A DNA stretch of 64,000 bases from Flavobacterium sp. UBA7665 (GTDB lineage: Bacteria > Bacteroidota > Bacteroidia > Flavobacteriales > Flavobacteriaceae): contig DLHP01000011.1 in NCBI GenBank assembly GCA_002483285.1, positions 1 to 64,000 on the forward strand. The letters run 5' to 3'. Under the pieces are notes generated by a model. It made no database searches, was not told the origin of the DNA, and saw nothing but the letters and a program-made list of their open reading frames with translations. The number at the start of each line of letters is the position of its first letter. The first letter of the stretch is position 1. Of the stretch, positions 33,572-42,754 are shown piece by piece. Both the position numbers and the translations under genes were made by a program.

Positions 33572-35230
33572 TTAGTTGATGCCTTTTTCGGCCATGACTT
33601 TATTGAGTTGCTTGACTAAGAGGAACATGAGCGCAGTGGCAAACAACAGCAAGCCGAAGTTCACCCAAAAGAAATGACTTTTGTCGCCATAAGTATCCCA
33701 CATACTGGCCAATACACCGCTGAGTTTGTTTCCGATCGAGGTCGATAAAAACCATCCGCCCATCATCAGTGAAGTGATATTCCTCGGGCTGAGTTTAGAC
33801 ACGATCGACAATCCCATAGGACTTAAGAACAATTCCCCAATCGTGATGATCCCGTAATTGGCTACTAGCCACCAAACGCTGACTTTCTCTGCGCCGTTGC
33901 CTCCTGCCTTAACTGCGGCCACCATGACCAATACCGACAATGCCGAAATCAACAATCCGAATGCGATTTTGGTAGGCGTGGTAGGTTCTTTTCGTCGGCT
34001 CCGGAGATAGGTAAAAAATGCAACGACCAATGGCGTCAGGATGATCACCCAGCCCGGATTGATCGATTGGCTCAAATTGGCCGACCAGGTATAAATTTGG
34101 TTGCCTTCCTCGGGCAATTTGTCCTTGTGGACGTTGCGGAAATAAAGTGGATAATCGATCTCCTTAATGACTTTTCCATCCTTCTTCTGGATCCGGAAAG
34201 CCTCGTCGTACAACGCCACCGAATCTTTGCTGTAAGTCAAAGTATCGGCAAGTACTAACTTGGACGCGATTTGCTGCGAAGTCCCATGCAATTGCCTGTC
34301 GGTATACTTATCACCCCAATTGTTGAGCGCCGAGCCGTTGAGCTTGAAAACGGCCCAAAATAAAATGACGACACCAAAAATCGCGAGCAAGGCACCTATT
34401 GGGCGCTTGTCTTCGACCTTGGCTTTAAAATACAGGCTTCCGTAGAAAAAGATTACAGGAATACACGCGAAGATAAACGCGTCGGTACTGTCGGATCCAA
34501 AAATAGAACTGTTGGGGTTTGAATCAGAAGTCACACCGCTGATGAACCAGCCGATGATTCCAAAAACCACCGACGGCAACAAGATGAACAAAACAATTTT
34601 ATAAAACGGCATATCGCCGGGCTGGACGCCTTTTTTCTCGGTTTTGTCGCCATAGTGTTTGGTGCCCAAAAGGAAAACCACTACTCCGATAAGCATCCCG
34701 ACTCCGGCTGCCATAAACGCATACTGCCAGCCAAAAAGAATCTTGAACGCTGCGCCAAAGAAGTTGCAGATGAACGCGCCCACGTTGATTCCCATATAGA
34801 AAATGTTGTAGCCTTCGTCCTTTTTGTCTTTGTATTGGTCGTCGTTGTAGAAATTTCCGAGTAAGGTTGAAATGTTGGGTTTGAAAAATCCGTTACCCAC
34901 AATGACCAGCGTCATCGCTACGTACAACATCGTGAGGTCGTGGATACCCATCATCATGTAACCCGCGCCCATCATGAGCCCGCCGACGACAATGGATTTC
35001 TTATAACCCAGGTAACGGTCGGCGACAAGCCCTCCGATAAATGGCGTGAGGAACACCAGCGCGATGAAAGTGCCGTACAAATCGGAGGCTTCTTTCTCGG
35101 TCATGGCAAATCCAGCTTCGACATCTTTGAGATAGAGCGTGAAGATCCCAATCATTAAATAATATCCGAAACGTTCCCACATTTCGGATAAAAATAAATA
35201 AGGTAAAGCCTTTGGATGTTTGTTCCACAT
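33572..35230 (-). CDS. POT-family proton-dependent peptide transporter (2), with loop insertion
   Basis: A 552-aa POT transporter with LSEMWERFGYYLM and YNIFYMGINVGAFI. Compared with the first copy it has a larger soluble loop of about 90 residues around positions 300-390, rich in charged residues (for example DTLTYSKDSVALYDEAFR), between two membrane helices; it is probably periplasmic. Whether the loop changes substrate range is unknown. It has 10-base and 6-base gaps to its neighbours, so it is within the same operon. Confidence 0.92.
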   Translation of the reverse strand: MWNKHPKALPYLFLSEMWERFGYYLMIGIFTLYLKDVEAGFAMTEKEASDLYGTFIALVFLTPFIGGLVADRYLGYKKSIVVGGLMMGAGYMMMGIHDLTMLYVAMTLVIVGNGFFKPNISTLLGNFYNDDQYKDKKDEGYNIFYMGINVGAFICNFFGAAFKILFGWQYAFMAAGVGMLIGVVVFLLGTKHYGDKTEKKGVQPGDMPFYKIVLFILLPSVVFGIIGWFISGVTSDSNPNSSIFGSDSTDAFIFACIPVIFFYGSLYFKAKVEDKRPIGALLAIFGVVILFWAVFKLNGSALNNWGDKYTDRQLHGTSQQIASKLVLADTLTYSKDSVALYDEAFRIQKKDGKVIKEIDYPLYFRNVHKDKLPEEGNQIYTWSANLSQSINPGWVIILTPLVVAFFTYLRSRRKEPTTPTKIAFGLLISALSVLVMVAAVKAGGNGAEKVSVWWLVANYGIITIGELFLSPMGLSIVSKLSPRNITSLMMGGWFLSTSIGNKLSGVLASMWDTYGDKSHFFWVNFGLLLFATALMFLLVKQLNKVMAEKGIN

Positions 35231-35240
35231 AAGCGTTGGT

Positions 35241-36917
35241 TTAGCGGACGCCGTGCATTAGTTTCTTCAAGACCGGTGTCAATGCGAACAATACCACGGC
35301 TGCCAATCCGCAAAGGACTACAAACACCATGAAAAATTCAAACAGGTTGTGGATTTCAAAACCGGCAAAGATTGGATTGTGGTCGGGAATTTGGTTTTTA
35401 GACAACAACGCCAATTGCTCTGCTGTTGGAGTAACCGTTTTGTCAAGTACTGCCTGCAAATCAATGCCAAGTTCTTTTGCTTTCATGAATTTATCGCCAG
35501 TTGCCGGCATGATAGAACCCAAGGTTCCAGCCAACGCATAACCTGATGCATTCGACAAAAAGAAAACCCCGTACAATAACGATGAAAAACGTTTAGGTGA
35601 TAGTTTACCTACCAATGACAAACCGATTGGTGACAAGCACAACTCGGCACAAGTCTGGATCAAATACAACAAGATCAACCATTTGATGGCCAAAAGCCCA
35701 CTGTTGCCCAAATCTTTCACATTGTAGGCGATTATGAAATAACTCAAGGCGATCAATGCCAAACCAACCGCTTGTTTTACAGGCGAAATTGGCTCACGGT
35801 CTTTGCTTCTGAGGTAATCCCAAAGCATACTGAAAGGAACAGCAAACGCCACAACGAACAATCCGTTGAAGATTTGCACCATCGATGGCGGCATATTCCA
35901 GCCAAAGAAATTACGGTCGGTCTGGTTGTCGGCGATGAAGGTCAAAGACGATCCGGCCTGCTCAAACGCTGCCCAAAAGAAAATGATAAAGAAGGCTACG
36001 ATGTAGATAACAAAAATACGATCGCGTTCTACTTTGGTTAAAGACGAATCAGAAACGATCAATCCGGCAAGGGTCAAACCACTCGAGTAAATCAAAGTGT
36101 AGATTAAGTTCTGGTCGAAAACGAAGTGAATGATTGCACCCAACACCAAAAACATCGCACCGGCAACCATCAAGGCTGTTGACGAGAAAACTGCTTTCTG
36201 CGATTCACCTTCTTCATAATCCTCAGCAGCGTTTTTAGAAGGCAATCCACCCAAAGGTCGGCCTTCTGGCGTGACCACATATTTGTTCTTAAGCACATAA
36301 AACAATGCGGTTCCGATAAGCATCGCTACAGAAGCAGCGAGGAATCCCCATTTGAATGCGTGGATGTCGCGAATACCATCGGCATCTTTAACATCACCCA
36401 CAATCGGGCAAATCAATTGTCCAAGGAAAGCACCGAGGTTGATTCCCATGTAGAAAATGGTAAATGCAGTATCGAGTTTACTCTTTTCCTGTTTTGGATA
36501 CAAGCTGCCCACCATCGACGAAATGTTCGGTTTAAAGAATCCGTTCCCAAAAATAATGATGCCCAGTGCCGACCACATCAAGGTATTGGCCAAGCCAATG
36601 TTGGTCCCGAAAATGCTCGCACTCGCAAACAACAGCATCTGGCCAATGGCCATCATGAGTCCTCCCAATAAAATACAGTTGCGATTCCCGAAGAAACGGT
36701 CGGCGATAAACCCGCCAAGCATGGGTGTCAGGTAACAAAGTCCGAGAAATCCGCCATAAATAAGCGACGCATCTTCTTCCTTCATCATCAGCGAATTTAC
36801 CAGGAACAAAGTCAGGATGGCACGCATTCCGTAGAAGTTGAACCTTTCCCACATTTCTGTTCCAAATAATACCCAAAGTCCTTTTGGATGTCCTGTTTTT
36901 ACGTGAGTTTCTGTCAT
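35241..36917 (-). CDS. POT-family proton-dependent peptide transporter (3)
   Basis: A 558-aa POT transporter with GTEMWERFNFYGMRAI and FTIFYMGINLGAFLG. A loop of about 50 residues precedes the last helix (containing FMKAKELGIDLQAVLDKTVTPTAEQ, given here only as a landmark at about 465-510). It is the first of the three transporters, 26 bases downstream of the peptidase. The three copies have clearly diverged, so this is old duplication rather than recent amplification, and they may differ in peptide preference. Confidence 0.92.
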   Translation of the reverse strand: MTETHVKTGHPKGLWVLFGTEMWERFNFYGMRAILTLFLVNSLMMKEEDASLIYGGFLGLCYLTPMLGGFIADRFFGNRNCILLGGLMMAIGQMLLFASASIFGTNIGLANTLMWSALGIIIFGNGFFKPNISSMVGSLYPKQEKSKLDTAFTIFYMGINLGAFLGQLICPIVGDVKDADGIRDIHAFKWGFLAASVAMLIGTALFYVLKNKYVVTPEGRPLGGLPSKNAAEDYEEGESQKAVFSSTALMVAGAMFLVLGAIIHFVFDQNLIYTLIYSSGLTLAGLIVSDSSLTKVERDRIFVIYIVAFFIIFFWAAFEQAGSSLTFIADNQTDRNFFGWNMPPSMVQIFNGLFVVAFAVPFSMLWDYLRSKDREPISPVKQAVGLALIALSYFIIAYNVKDLGNSGLLAIKWLILLYLIQTCAELCLSPIGLSLVGKLSPKRFSSLLYGVFFLSNASGYALAGTLGSIMPATGDKFMKAKELGIDLQAVLDKTVTPTAEQLALLSKNQIPDHNPIFAGFEIHNLFEFFMVFVVLCGLAAVVLFALTPVLKKLMHGVR

Positions 36918-36943
36918 TACGATTGGTTTTAATTAAAGTTTGG

Positions 36944-39124
36944 TTATAAATTTTCTTTGATAAAGTTAGTCAGTTTGTTGAACAGTTGGATGCGCGTCTT
37001 ACCACCATAAATCCCGTGGTTCTTGTCGGGGTAAATCTGCGAATCGAACTGTTTGTTGGCCTGGACGAGCGCTTCCATCATCTGCATCGTATTTTGCACA
37101 TGCACATTGTCATCACCCGAACCGTGGATCAAAAGCAGTTTCCCTTTGAGTTTGCCCACATGGTTGATCGGCGAATTGTCATCATAACCCGACGGATTTT
37201 CCTGCGGCGTCTGCATATAGCGTTCGGTGTAAATCGAATCATAGAAACGCCAGTTGGTCACCGGAGCCACCGCAATGGCCATCTTGAACACGTCGGCACC
37301 TTTCAAAAGGCAGTTTGATGCCATGAATCCGCCATACGACCAACCCCAGATTCCGATACGACTTTTATCAACGTATGGATAATTGCCGATTACTTTGGCT
37401 GCATCGATTTGATCTTCAACTTCATATTTACCGAGTTCTTTCTGTGTGACTTTCTTAAACGCGGCACCTTTAAAGCCCGTTCCGCGTCCGTCGACGCAAG
37501 CTACGATATAACCTTGTTGTGCGAGCATCTGGAACCAATAATCGTCGGTGCTGTTCCAGTCATTGTTGACCTGCTGTGATCCCGGACCTGAATATTGGAA
37601 CATCAAAACCGGGTATTTCTTTGCGGCGTCGAAATCTTTGGGTTTTAGGATCCAGGCGTTGAGTTCATTGCCCTCGTCGGTCTTCAAAACGAAGAATTCC
37701 TTGGCCGATAGGTTGTAGTTTTTGAGTTTGCCAGCCAATTCTTGGTTGCTTTCAATAACCTTGATTTGCTTGCCTGTTTTGGCTTCGTTGAGCGTAAAAG
37801 TGGTAGGAACAGTGGCGCTTGAGAATTTGTCGATGAACAAATCAAAGTTCGGGCTAAAGGTAGCCTCATGCGTCCCGGTTTCGGCAGACAATCGTTTTTT
37901 GTTCTTGCCGTCAAGACCGATGCGGTAGAGATCGCGATTGATTGACCCGTTTTCCACCGATTGATAAAACACCGTATTCGACTTTTCGTCAAAACCGTAA
38001 TAACCCGTTACTTCCCAATTGCCTTTGGTCACCTGGCTTTTGAGCGTACCTTTTTTATCATACAGGTAAATGTGGTTGAAACCGTCTTTCTCGCTCGTCC
38101 AGATAAAGCTGTTGTCTTTGAGGAACGTGAGGTTGTCGTGTACGTCAACGTAGGCCTTGTCTTTCTCGTTGAGCACCACTTTCGCAGTAGCGGTATTGCC
38201 GTCGATGAATAACAAATCGAGGTTGTCCTGGTGGCGGTTCAATACCTGTGCACACAATACATTTGCGTCTTTGGTCCATTGCATGCGCGCGATGTAGAAA
38301 TCGTTGTAATTACCGAGGTTGACCTTTTTGACCGAGGCTGCTGCAACGTCATACAAGTGCAGCGAAACCACCGAGTTCTTCTCGCCCGCTTTCGGGTATT
38401 TGAACGTTTCTACCTTCGGATACAGTTCTTTGTGGAAAACCGACATCGAAAACTCCGGAACCTCGCTTTCATCAAAACGGATGAACGCTATTTTTTTGCT
38501 GTCGGCGCTCCAGTCAAAGGCGCGTACAAAAGCGAATTCTTCTTCGTAAACCCAGTCGGTGATACCGTTGATGATGCTGTTCTTCTTGCCGTCGGTGGTA
38601 ATTTGAGTGATTTTTTTAGAGGCGATATCGTACACGTACAGATCATTGTCCTTGGCAAATGCGATTTTCTTTGCATCGGGCGAAAGCGTTGGTTCCTGCA
38701 CTTGATCGAATAATTTGGTGAGCTGTTTAGACGCCGTGTCATAGAGGAAATAATCGGCGGTAAACGAATGGCGAAAAATCGGGTTGGAATTATTGGCAAT
38801 CAGGATCTTTTTTTCATCCGTAGAAAACGAATAAGCATCGATACCATTGGCCAAATCAGGGAAGTTTTTAGAATCGATCAAAGTCGAAATCTTGTTGAGG
38901 GTACCAAAATCGTACAAGTCAATCTGCATGCTGCGCGTGGCGCGATCGGCGTTGAGAACCGTATACTGGTTGGTGTTTTTCATCGATTGGAGCTCGTCCA
39001 TTCCTTTGGCCCTAAAAGCACCCGAATAAATCTCTTCTACCGATATTTTTTGCTGTGCGACAACCGCAACGCACAAAAATAAAAGCAATGCGGTAAACCT
39101 GTTTGTTTGCGTCATTTGTTTCAT
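36944..39124 (-). CDS. Dipeptidyl-peptidase IV-like S9 peptidase
   Basis: A 726-aa exported serine peptidase that removes N-terminal dipeptides. A signal peptide (about 8-23) precedes a beta-propeller (about 50-470) and an alpha/beta-hydrolase domain. The catalytic triad is Ser596 in GWSYGG, Asp671 or Asp672 in HGSGDDNVH and His703 in DKNHGIYGG. The double-Glu motif that holds the substrate amino end is in WVYEEEF (about 194-196). It is the first gene of an operon with three POT transporters, so its dipeptide products can be imported directly. Confidence 0.95.
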   Translation of the reverse strand: MKQMTQTNRFTALLLFLCVAVVAQQKISVEEIYSGAFRAKGMDELQSMKNTNQYTVLNADRATRSMQIDLYDFGTLNKISTLIDSKNFPDLANGIDAYSFSTDEKKILIANNSNPIFRHSFTADYFLYDTASKQLTKLFDQVQEPTLSPDAKKIAFAKDNDLYVYDIASKKITQITTDGKKNSIINGITDWVYEEEFAFVRAFDWSADSKKIAFIRFDESEVPEFSMSVFHKELYPKVETFKYPKAGEKNSVVSLHLYDVAAASVKKVNLGNYNDFYIARMQWTKDANVLCAQVLNRHQDNLDLLFIDGNTATAKVVLNEKDKAYVDVHDNLTFLKDNSFIWTSEKDGFNHIYLYDKKGTLKSQVTKGNWEVTGYYGFDEKSNTVFYQSVENGSINRDLYRIGLDGKNKKRLSAETGTHEATFSPNFDLFIDKFSSATVPTTFTLNEAKTGKQIKVIESNQELAGKLKNYNLSAKEFFVLKTDEGNELNAWILKPKDFDAAKKYPVLMFQYSGPGSQQVNNDWNSTDDYWFQMLAQQGYIVACVDGRGTGFKGAAFKKVTQKELGKYEVEDQIDAAKVIGNYPYVDKSRIGIWGWSYGGFMASNCLLKGADVFKMAIAVAPVTNWRFYDSIYTERYMQTPQENPSGYDDNSPINHVGKLKGKLLLIHGSGDDNVHVQNTMQMMEALVQANKQFDSQIYPDKNHGIYGGKTRIQLFNKLTNFIKENL

Positions 39125-39245
39125 AATCTAAAAGCCGTCAATTTTAGTGAAAATTTTGGATATAATACTACTTTTTGGTGTTAAATGCACTTTGGTGCAT
39201 CACCGCATGGGACGCTTTTTTTGATATTTGTTACAGCACAAACGA

Positions 39246-40325
39246 TTATCCGAACAGGTTCAATTGCCCGCCTTTGTATTGGCTGTAGAGCGAATGGTTG
39301 AGCGTTGGAAATTCCTTTCCCACAAAAAACTTCTTTCGCGCGAGTAAGACCTGCGACCGGATCATCTGAGCGAGCTCGCCTTCGCCACGCATGCGGTCTA
39401 CGAAACGACTGTCATTTAACTGGCCGCCGTGGCAGGCTGCAATCTGGTGCAACACCTTATCGGCGCGGTCTGGCATGGCCTTGCGGATCCAATCGGTAAA
39501 AATTTGGCCGATCGCGCCATTGAGCCGCACAACGGTATACGCGATAGAAAGAGCGCCCGCATCGGATGCCGCCTTTGCGAGCGGTAAAATCTCATGGCTG
39601 TTGATGCCGGGAATAATCGGCGCGAGCATCACGTTGACGGGAATCCCGTTTTGCGAAAGTGTACGTACCGTCTGCAACCGCTTTGCAATCGTGGCCGTCC
39701 GGGGTTCTAGCAGCAACCGCGTCTTTTCATTGAGTGAAGTAATCGAAATATTAACGCCAACCAGGTTGTCTTTGGCCAAATCAGCCAGTAGGTCGAGGTC
39801 GCGCAGCACCAGCGCATTTTTGGTGATAATGCCCACCGGATGCCGGTATTTGTAGAAGATCTCAAGGCATTTGCGTGTGATTTCAAACTGGCGTTCGGCG
39901 GGTTGGTAACAATCGGTATTGCCCGACATCACAATCGTGTGCGCCTGCCAATTTTTACTCTTGAGTTTTTCCTCGAGCAATAGCGGCGCATTTTTCTTGA
40001 CGAGGATCTTGCGCTCAAAATCGAGACCCGCACTGTAACCCCAATATTCATGGCTGTTGCGCGCGTAGCAGTACACGCAGCCGTGTTCACAACCTTGGTA
40101 AACGTTCATGGAGTAGCCCATGCCAACATCGGGACTTTCTACCTTATTGACGATGGTTTTGGGAAACACTTCAAGGAAGCTGGTCTTGTTGCTGTTGGGG
40201 TGGTCGCCTTCAATGGAGCAATAATTCAAAAAGTCGTCGAGCATTTCCTGGGAATGCTCAAAAAAGCGATTGTGCACATTGATTTGTGCGCCGCGTCCGT
40301 TGATATATGGGCTTTGTTCATTCAT
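39246..40325 (-). CDS. PA0069-family radical SAM protein
   Basis: A 359-aa radical SAM protein with the cluster motif CEHGCVYC (Cys79, Cys83, Cys86) and the segment NVYQGCEHGCVYCYARNSHEY typical of the PA0069/SplB-like group. Its reaction is unknown; relatives are often annotated as possible DNA photoproduct repair, but the essential cysteine of true spore photoproduct lyase cannot be assumed here. It stands alone and is divergent from the HMG-CoA reductase gene. Confidence 0.9.
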   Translation of the reverse strand: MNEQSPYINGRGAQINVHNRFFEHSQEMLDDFLNYCSIEGDHPNSNKTSFLEVFPKTIVNKVESPDVGMGYSMNVYQGCEHGCVYCYARNSHEYWGYSAGLDFERKILVKKNAPLLLEEKLKSKNWQAHTIVMSGNTDCYQPAERQFEITRKCLEIFYKYRHPVGIITKNALVLRDLDLLADLAKDNLVGVNISITSLNEKTRLLLEPRTATIAKRLQTVRTLSQNGIPVNVMLAPIIPGINSHEILPLAKAASDAGALSIAYTVVRLNGAIGQIFTDWIRKAMPDRADKVLHQIAACHGGQLNDSRFVDRMRGEGELAQMIRSQVLLARKKFFVGKEFPTLNHSLYSQYKGGQLNLFG

Positions 40326-40426
40326 GAGTGGGTCCTGAAAATTACGGCTTCGGCAGGCTAAAATGAAATGGTTGGTGTTAAAAATTGGGCGCTGTTGATA
40401 AAATTTAAAATGCGCAAACCAGCCCT

Positions 40427-40451
40427 TATATTTGCCGAAAACTTATCTTTG
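40427..40451 (+). promoter_or_regulatory. Two tandem candidate -7 elements before HMG-CoA reductase
   Basis: TATATTTG (40427-40434) and TATCTTTG (40444-40451) both match TAnnTTTG exactly. The second ends 17 bases before the ATG at 40469. Two start sites are possible. Confidence 0.5.
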
Positions 40452-40468
40452 CCGTAAAAGGATTTAAC

Positions 40469-41785
40469 ATGGACGAAGCCATTTCGGGATTTTCAAAACT
40501 GTCTAAAGAAGACAAGATCAACTGGATTGCCAACACCTATTTTTCAAACCCAAACGAGGCCGTCTCGCTGTTGAAGAATTATTGGAACGCCGACGAGAAA
40601 CTCCAACAACTCCATGACGAATTCATAGAAAACACCATCACTAATTTTTATCTGCCGCTGGGCATCGCGCCCAATTTTTTGATCAACGGCAAATACTATA
40701 CGATCCCAATGGCCATCGAGGAAAGTTCGGTGGTGGCAGCAGCAGCCAAAGCCGCCAAATTCTGGGCATCGCGCGGCGGATTCAAGGCCACGGTGATCAA
40801 TACCGAAAAAATCGGACAGGTTCATTTCATTTACAAAGGCGATGTCTCAAAACTCGAAAGTTTCTTTACCCAAACCCGCGCTAAGTTTTTTACCGAAACA
40901 GACAACCTGACTAAAAATATGCGCCAGCGCGGCGGCGGTATTCTCGATATCGAACTGCGCAACAAGACCCACCTCATTGACCATTATTTCCAACTTCACG
41001 CCACTTTTGGTACCGGCGATTCTATGGGTGCTAATTTTATCAATTCGTGCCTCGAACAGTTTTCAAAGACGCTTAAAGCCGAAGCGCTCGCTTACGATGC
41101 CTTTGACGAAACCGAGAAAAATATCGAGGTCGTGATGAGCATCTTGTCGAACTACGTTCCCAATTGTACCGTACGTGCCGAAGTTTCGTGCGCAGTCGAC
41201 GCGCTTGCAGAAAAAAACATTCCCGACCCGCAGGAGTTTGCCGAGAAATTTGTGCGTGCCGTTCGCATTGCCGAAGCCGAACCCTTTCGCGCCGTGACCC
41301 ACAACAAAGGAATCATGAACGGTGTTGACGCCGTCGTTTTGGCTACCGGAAATGACTTCAGGGCGGTGGAAGCCGGCATCCATGCGTATGCAGCCAGAAA
41401 TGGGCAGTATTCGAGCTTATCGCATGCCAAAATTGAAGACGGCATCTTTACGTTCTGGCTTGAAATCCCATTGGCGTTAGGTACCGTTGGCGGCCTCACC
41501 GGTTTGCATCCGCTCGTGAAATTTGCTTTGCAGATGTTGGAGCAACCCTCGGCAAAAGACCTCATGCAGATTGTGGCCGTTACCGGACTCGCACAGAATT
41601 TTGCGGCGTTGCGTTCACTCACCACTACGGGCATCCAGGAAGGGCACATGAAGATGCACCTTAACAACATCCTCAACCAGTTCCTGGCTACCGATGACGA
41701 ACGCTTACAGGTCAAGAAACATTTCAAGACCCATGTGGTATCACATGCGGCCGTAGTGCAGTTCATAGAAAACCTCAGGAAATAA
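40469..41785 (+). CDS. Hydroxymethylglutaryl-CoA reductase, class II type
   Basis: A 438-aa soluble HMG-CoA reductase that converts HMG-CoA to mevalonate. By alignment with the class II enzyme of Pseudomonas mevalonii, the catalytic residues are a Glu at 84/85 in MAIEESS, Lys280 in THNKGIMNG, Asp287 in GVDAV and His393 in EGHMKMH. The nucleotide-binding region GTGDSMGANFINSCLE (about 181-196) is present. It has no membrane domain. It is followed 19 bp later by a GHMP kinase, so its role here is likely biosynthetic (mevalonate pathway to isoprenoids and menaquinone side chain) rather than mevalonate degradation. Confidence 0.94.
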   Translation: MDEAISGFSKLSKEDKINWIANTYFSNPNEAVSLLKNYWNADEKLQQLHDEFIENTITNFYLPLGIAPNFLINGKYYTIPMAIEESSVVAAAAKAAKFWASRGGFKATVINTEKIGQVHFIYKGDVSKLESFFTQTRAKFFTETDNLTKNMRQRGGGILDIELRNKTHLIDHYFQLHATFGTGDSMGANFINSCLEQFSKTLKAEALAYDAFDETEKNIEVVMSILSNYVPNCTVRAEVSCAVDALAEKNIPDPQEFAEKFVRAVRIAEAEPFRAVTHNKGIMNGVDAVVLATGNDFRAVEAGIHAYAARNGQYSSLSHAKIEDGIFTFWLEIPLALGTVGGLTGLHPLVKFALQMLEQPSAKDLMQIVAVTGLAQNFAALRSLTTTGIQEGHMKMHLNNILNQFLATDDERLQVKKHFKTHVVSHAAVVQFIENLRK

Positions 41786-41804
41786 CTTCATCCAACACCA
41801 AAAA

Positions 41805-42707
41805 GTGCCACAAACCTTCTACAGCAACGGCAAACTTTTAATCACCGGCGAATACGCGGTGCTTGACGGCGCAAAGGCCTTGGCATTGCCCACCAAGTTT
41901 GGGCAGGACCTCGTGGTAGAATCAGGAACGCAGCAAACCTTGCACTGGAAAAGCTTTGAACACGACCGAAAAACATGGTTTGAAGATACACTCTCATTTA
42001 CAGCGATTGCCGAATCGCAAACTTCGGGAAACAAAGTGCGGGACACGCTGCTTACCATCTTACATCAGGCGTTCGCGATGAGCCCAAAAATGTGGGATGA
42101 ACCAGGATTTGTAGTAGAAACGCATTTGAATTTCCCGAGAAATTGGGGTTTGGGTACTTCTTCTACGCTCATCAACAATATCGCGCAGTGGTTTGGCATT
42201 GACGCCTATGAGTTGTTGTGGAAAAGCTTTGGCGGCAGCGGCTACGATATCGCCTGTGCGCAACACGACAAGCCAATTGTCTACAAGCTGCAGCACGCAA
42301 AGCCCATTGTAGCCGAAGTAACTTTTAATCCGCGTTTTAAAACCCAGCTCTACTTTGTCTACCTGAACCAAAAGCAAAGCAGTAAGGAGGCAATTGCCGC
42401 ATACAAACAGCAACCCAACAAGGCGTCGTTACTTTCAGAAATCGACCTGATTACCCATGCGGCTTTAACGGTGACTGACGCGCATGATTTTGCCGCACTA
42501 CTCGAAAGCCACGAAGCCATCATGGCGCAAATCCTAAAGCTTGAACCGGTCAAAACCAAGCTGTTTCCCGATTTCAAAGGCAGCATCAAAAGCCTTGGCG
42601 CTTGGGGAGGCGATTTTGTATTGGTAGTTGCCGCACACGACCCAACGGAGTATTTCAGAGCCAAAGGCTTCGACACCATTTTACGCTACCAGGACATGAT
42701 ACTATAA
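41805..42707 (+). CDS. GYDIA-family GHMP kinase (mevalonate-pathway candidate)
   Basis: A 300-aa GHMP-superfamily kinase with the N-terminal GKLLITGEYAVLDGAKAL, the ATP loop RNWGLGTSSTLINN and the family-naming GGSGYDIACAQH. The start is GTG at 41805; no upstream ATG in frame is available. Its position directly after HMG-CoA reductase suggests that it phosphorylates mevalonate or a later intermediate. The canonical mevalonate kinase PxxxGLGSSAA motif is altered to GLGTSST, so the substrate is uncertain. A terminator follows at once. Confidence 0.85.
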   Translation: MPQTFYSNGKLLITGEYAVLDGAKALALPTKFGQDLVVESGTQQTLHWKSFEHDRKTWFEDTLSFTAIAESQTSGNKVRDTLLTILHQAFAMSPKMWDEPGFVVETHLNFPRNWGLGTSSTLINNIAQWFGIDAYELLWKSFGGSGYDIACAQHDKPIVYKLQHAKPIVAEVTFNPRFKTQLYFVYLNQKQSSKEAIAAYKQQPNKASLLSEIDLITHAALTVTDAHDFAALLESHEAIMAQILKLEPVKTKLFPDFKGSIKSLGAWGGDFVLVVAAHDPTEYFRAKGFDTILRYQDMIL

Positions 42708-42737
42708 AAAAATCCCGACACACAGGCCGGGATTTTT
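42708..42737. terminator. Terminator shared by the convergent GHMP kinase and PpiD genes
   Basis: The stem pairs 42708-42717 with 42728-42737 around a 10-base loop; the arms are AAAAATCCCG and CGGGATTTTT. It has a T run on both strands, so it can stop transcription from either side. It is one of the few terminators between convergent genes in this window. Confidence 0.9.
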
Positions 42738-42754
42738 ATGGGGATGATTTTCAA

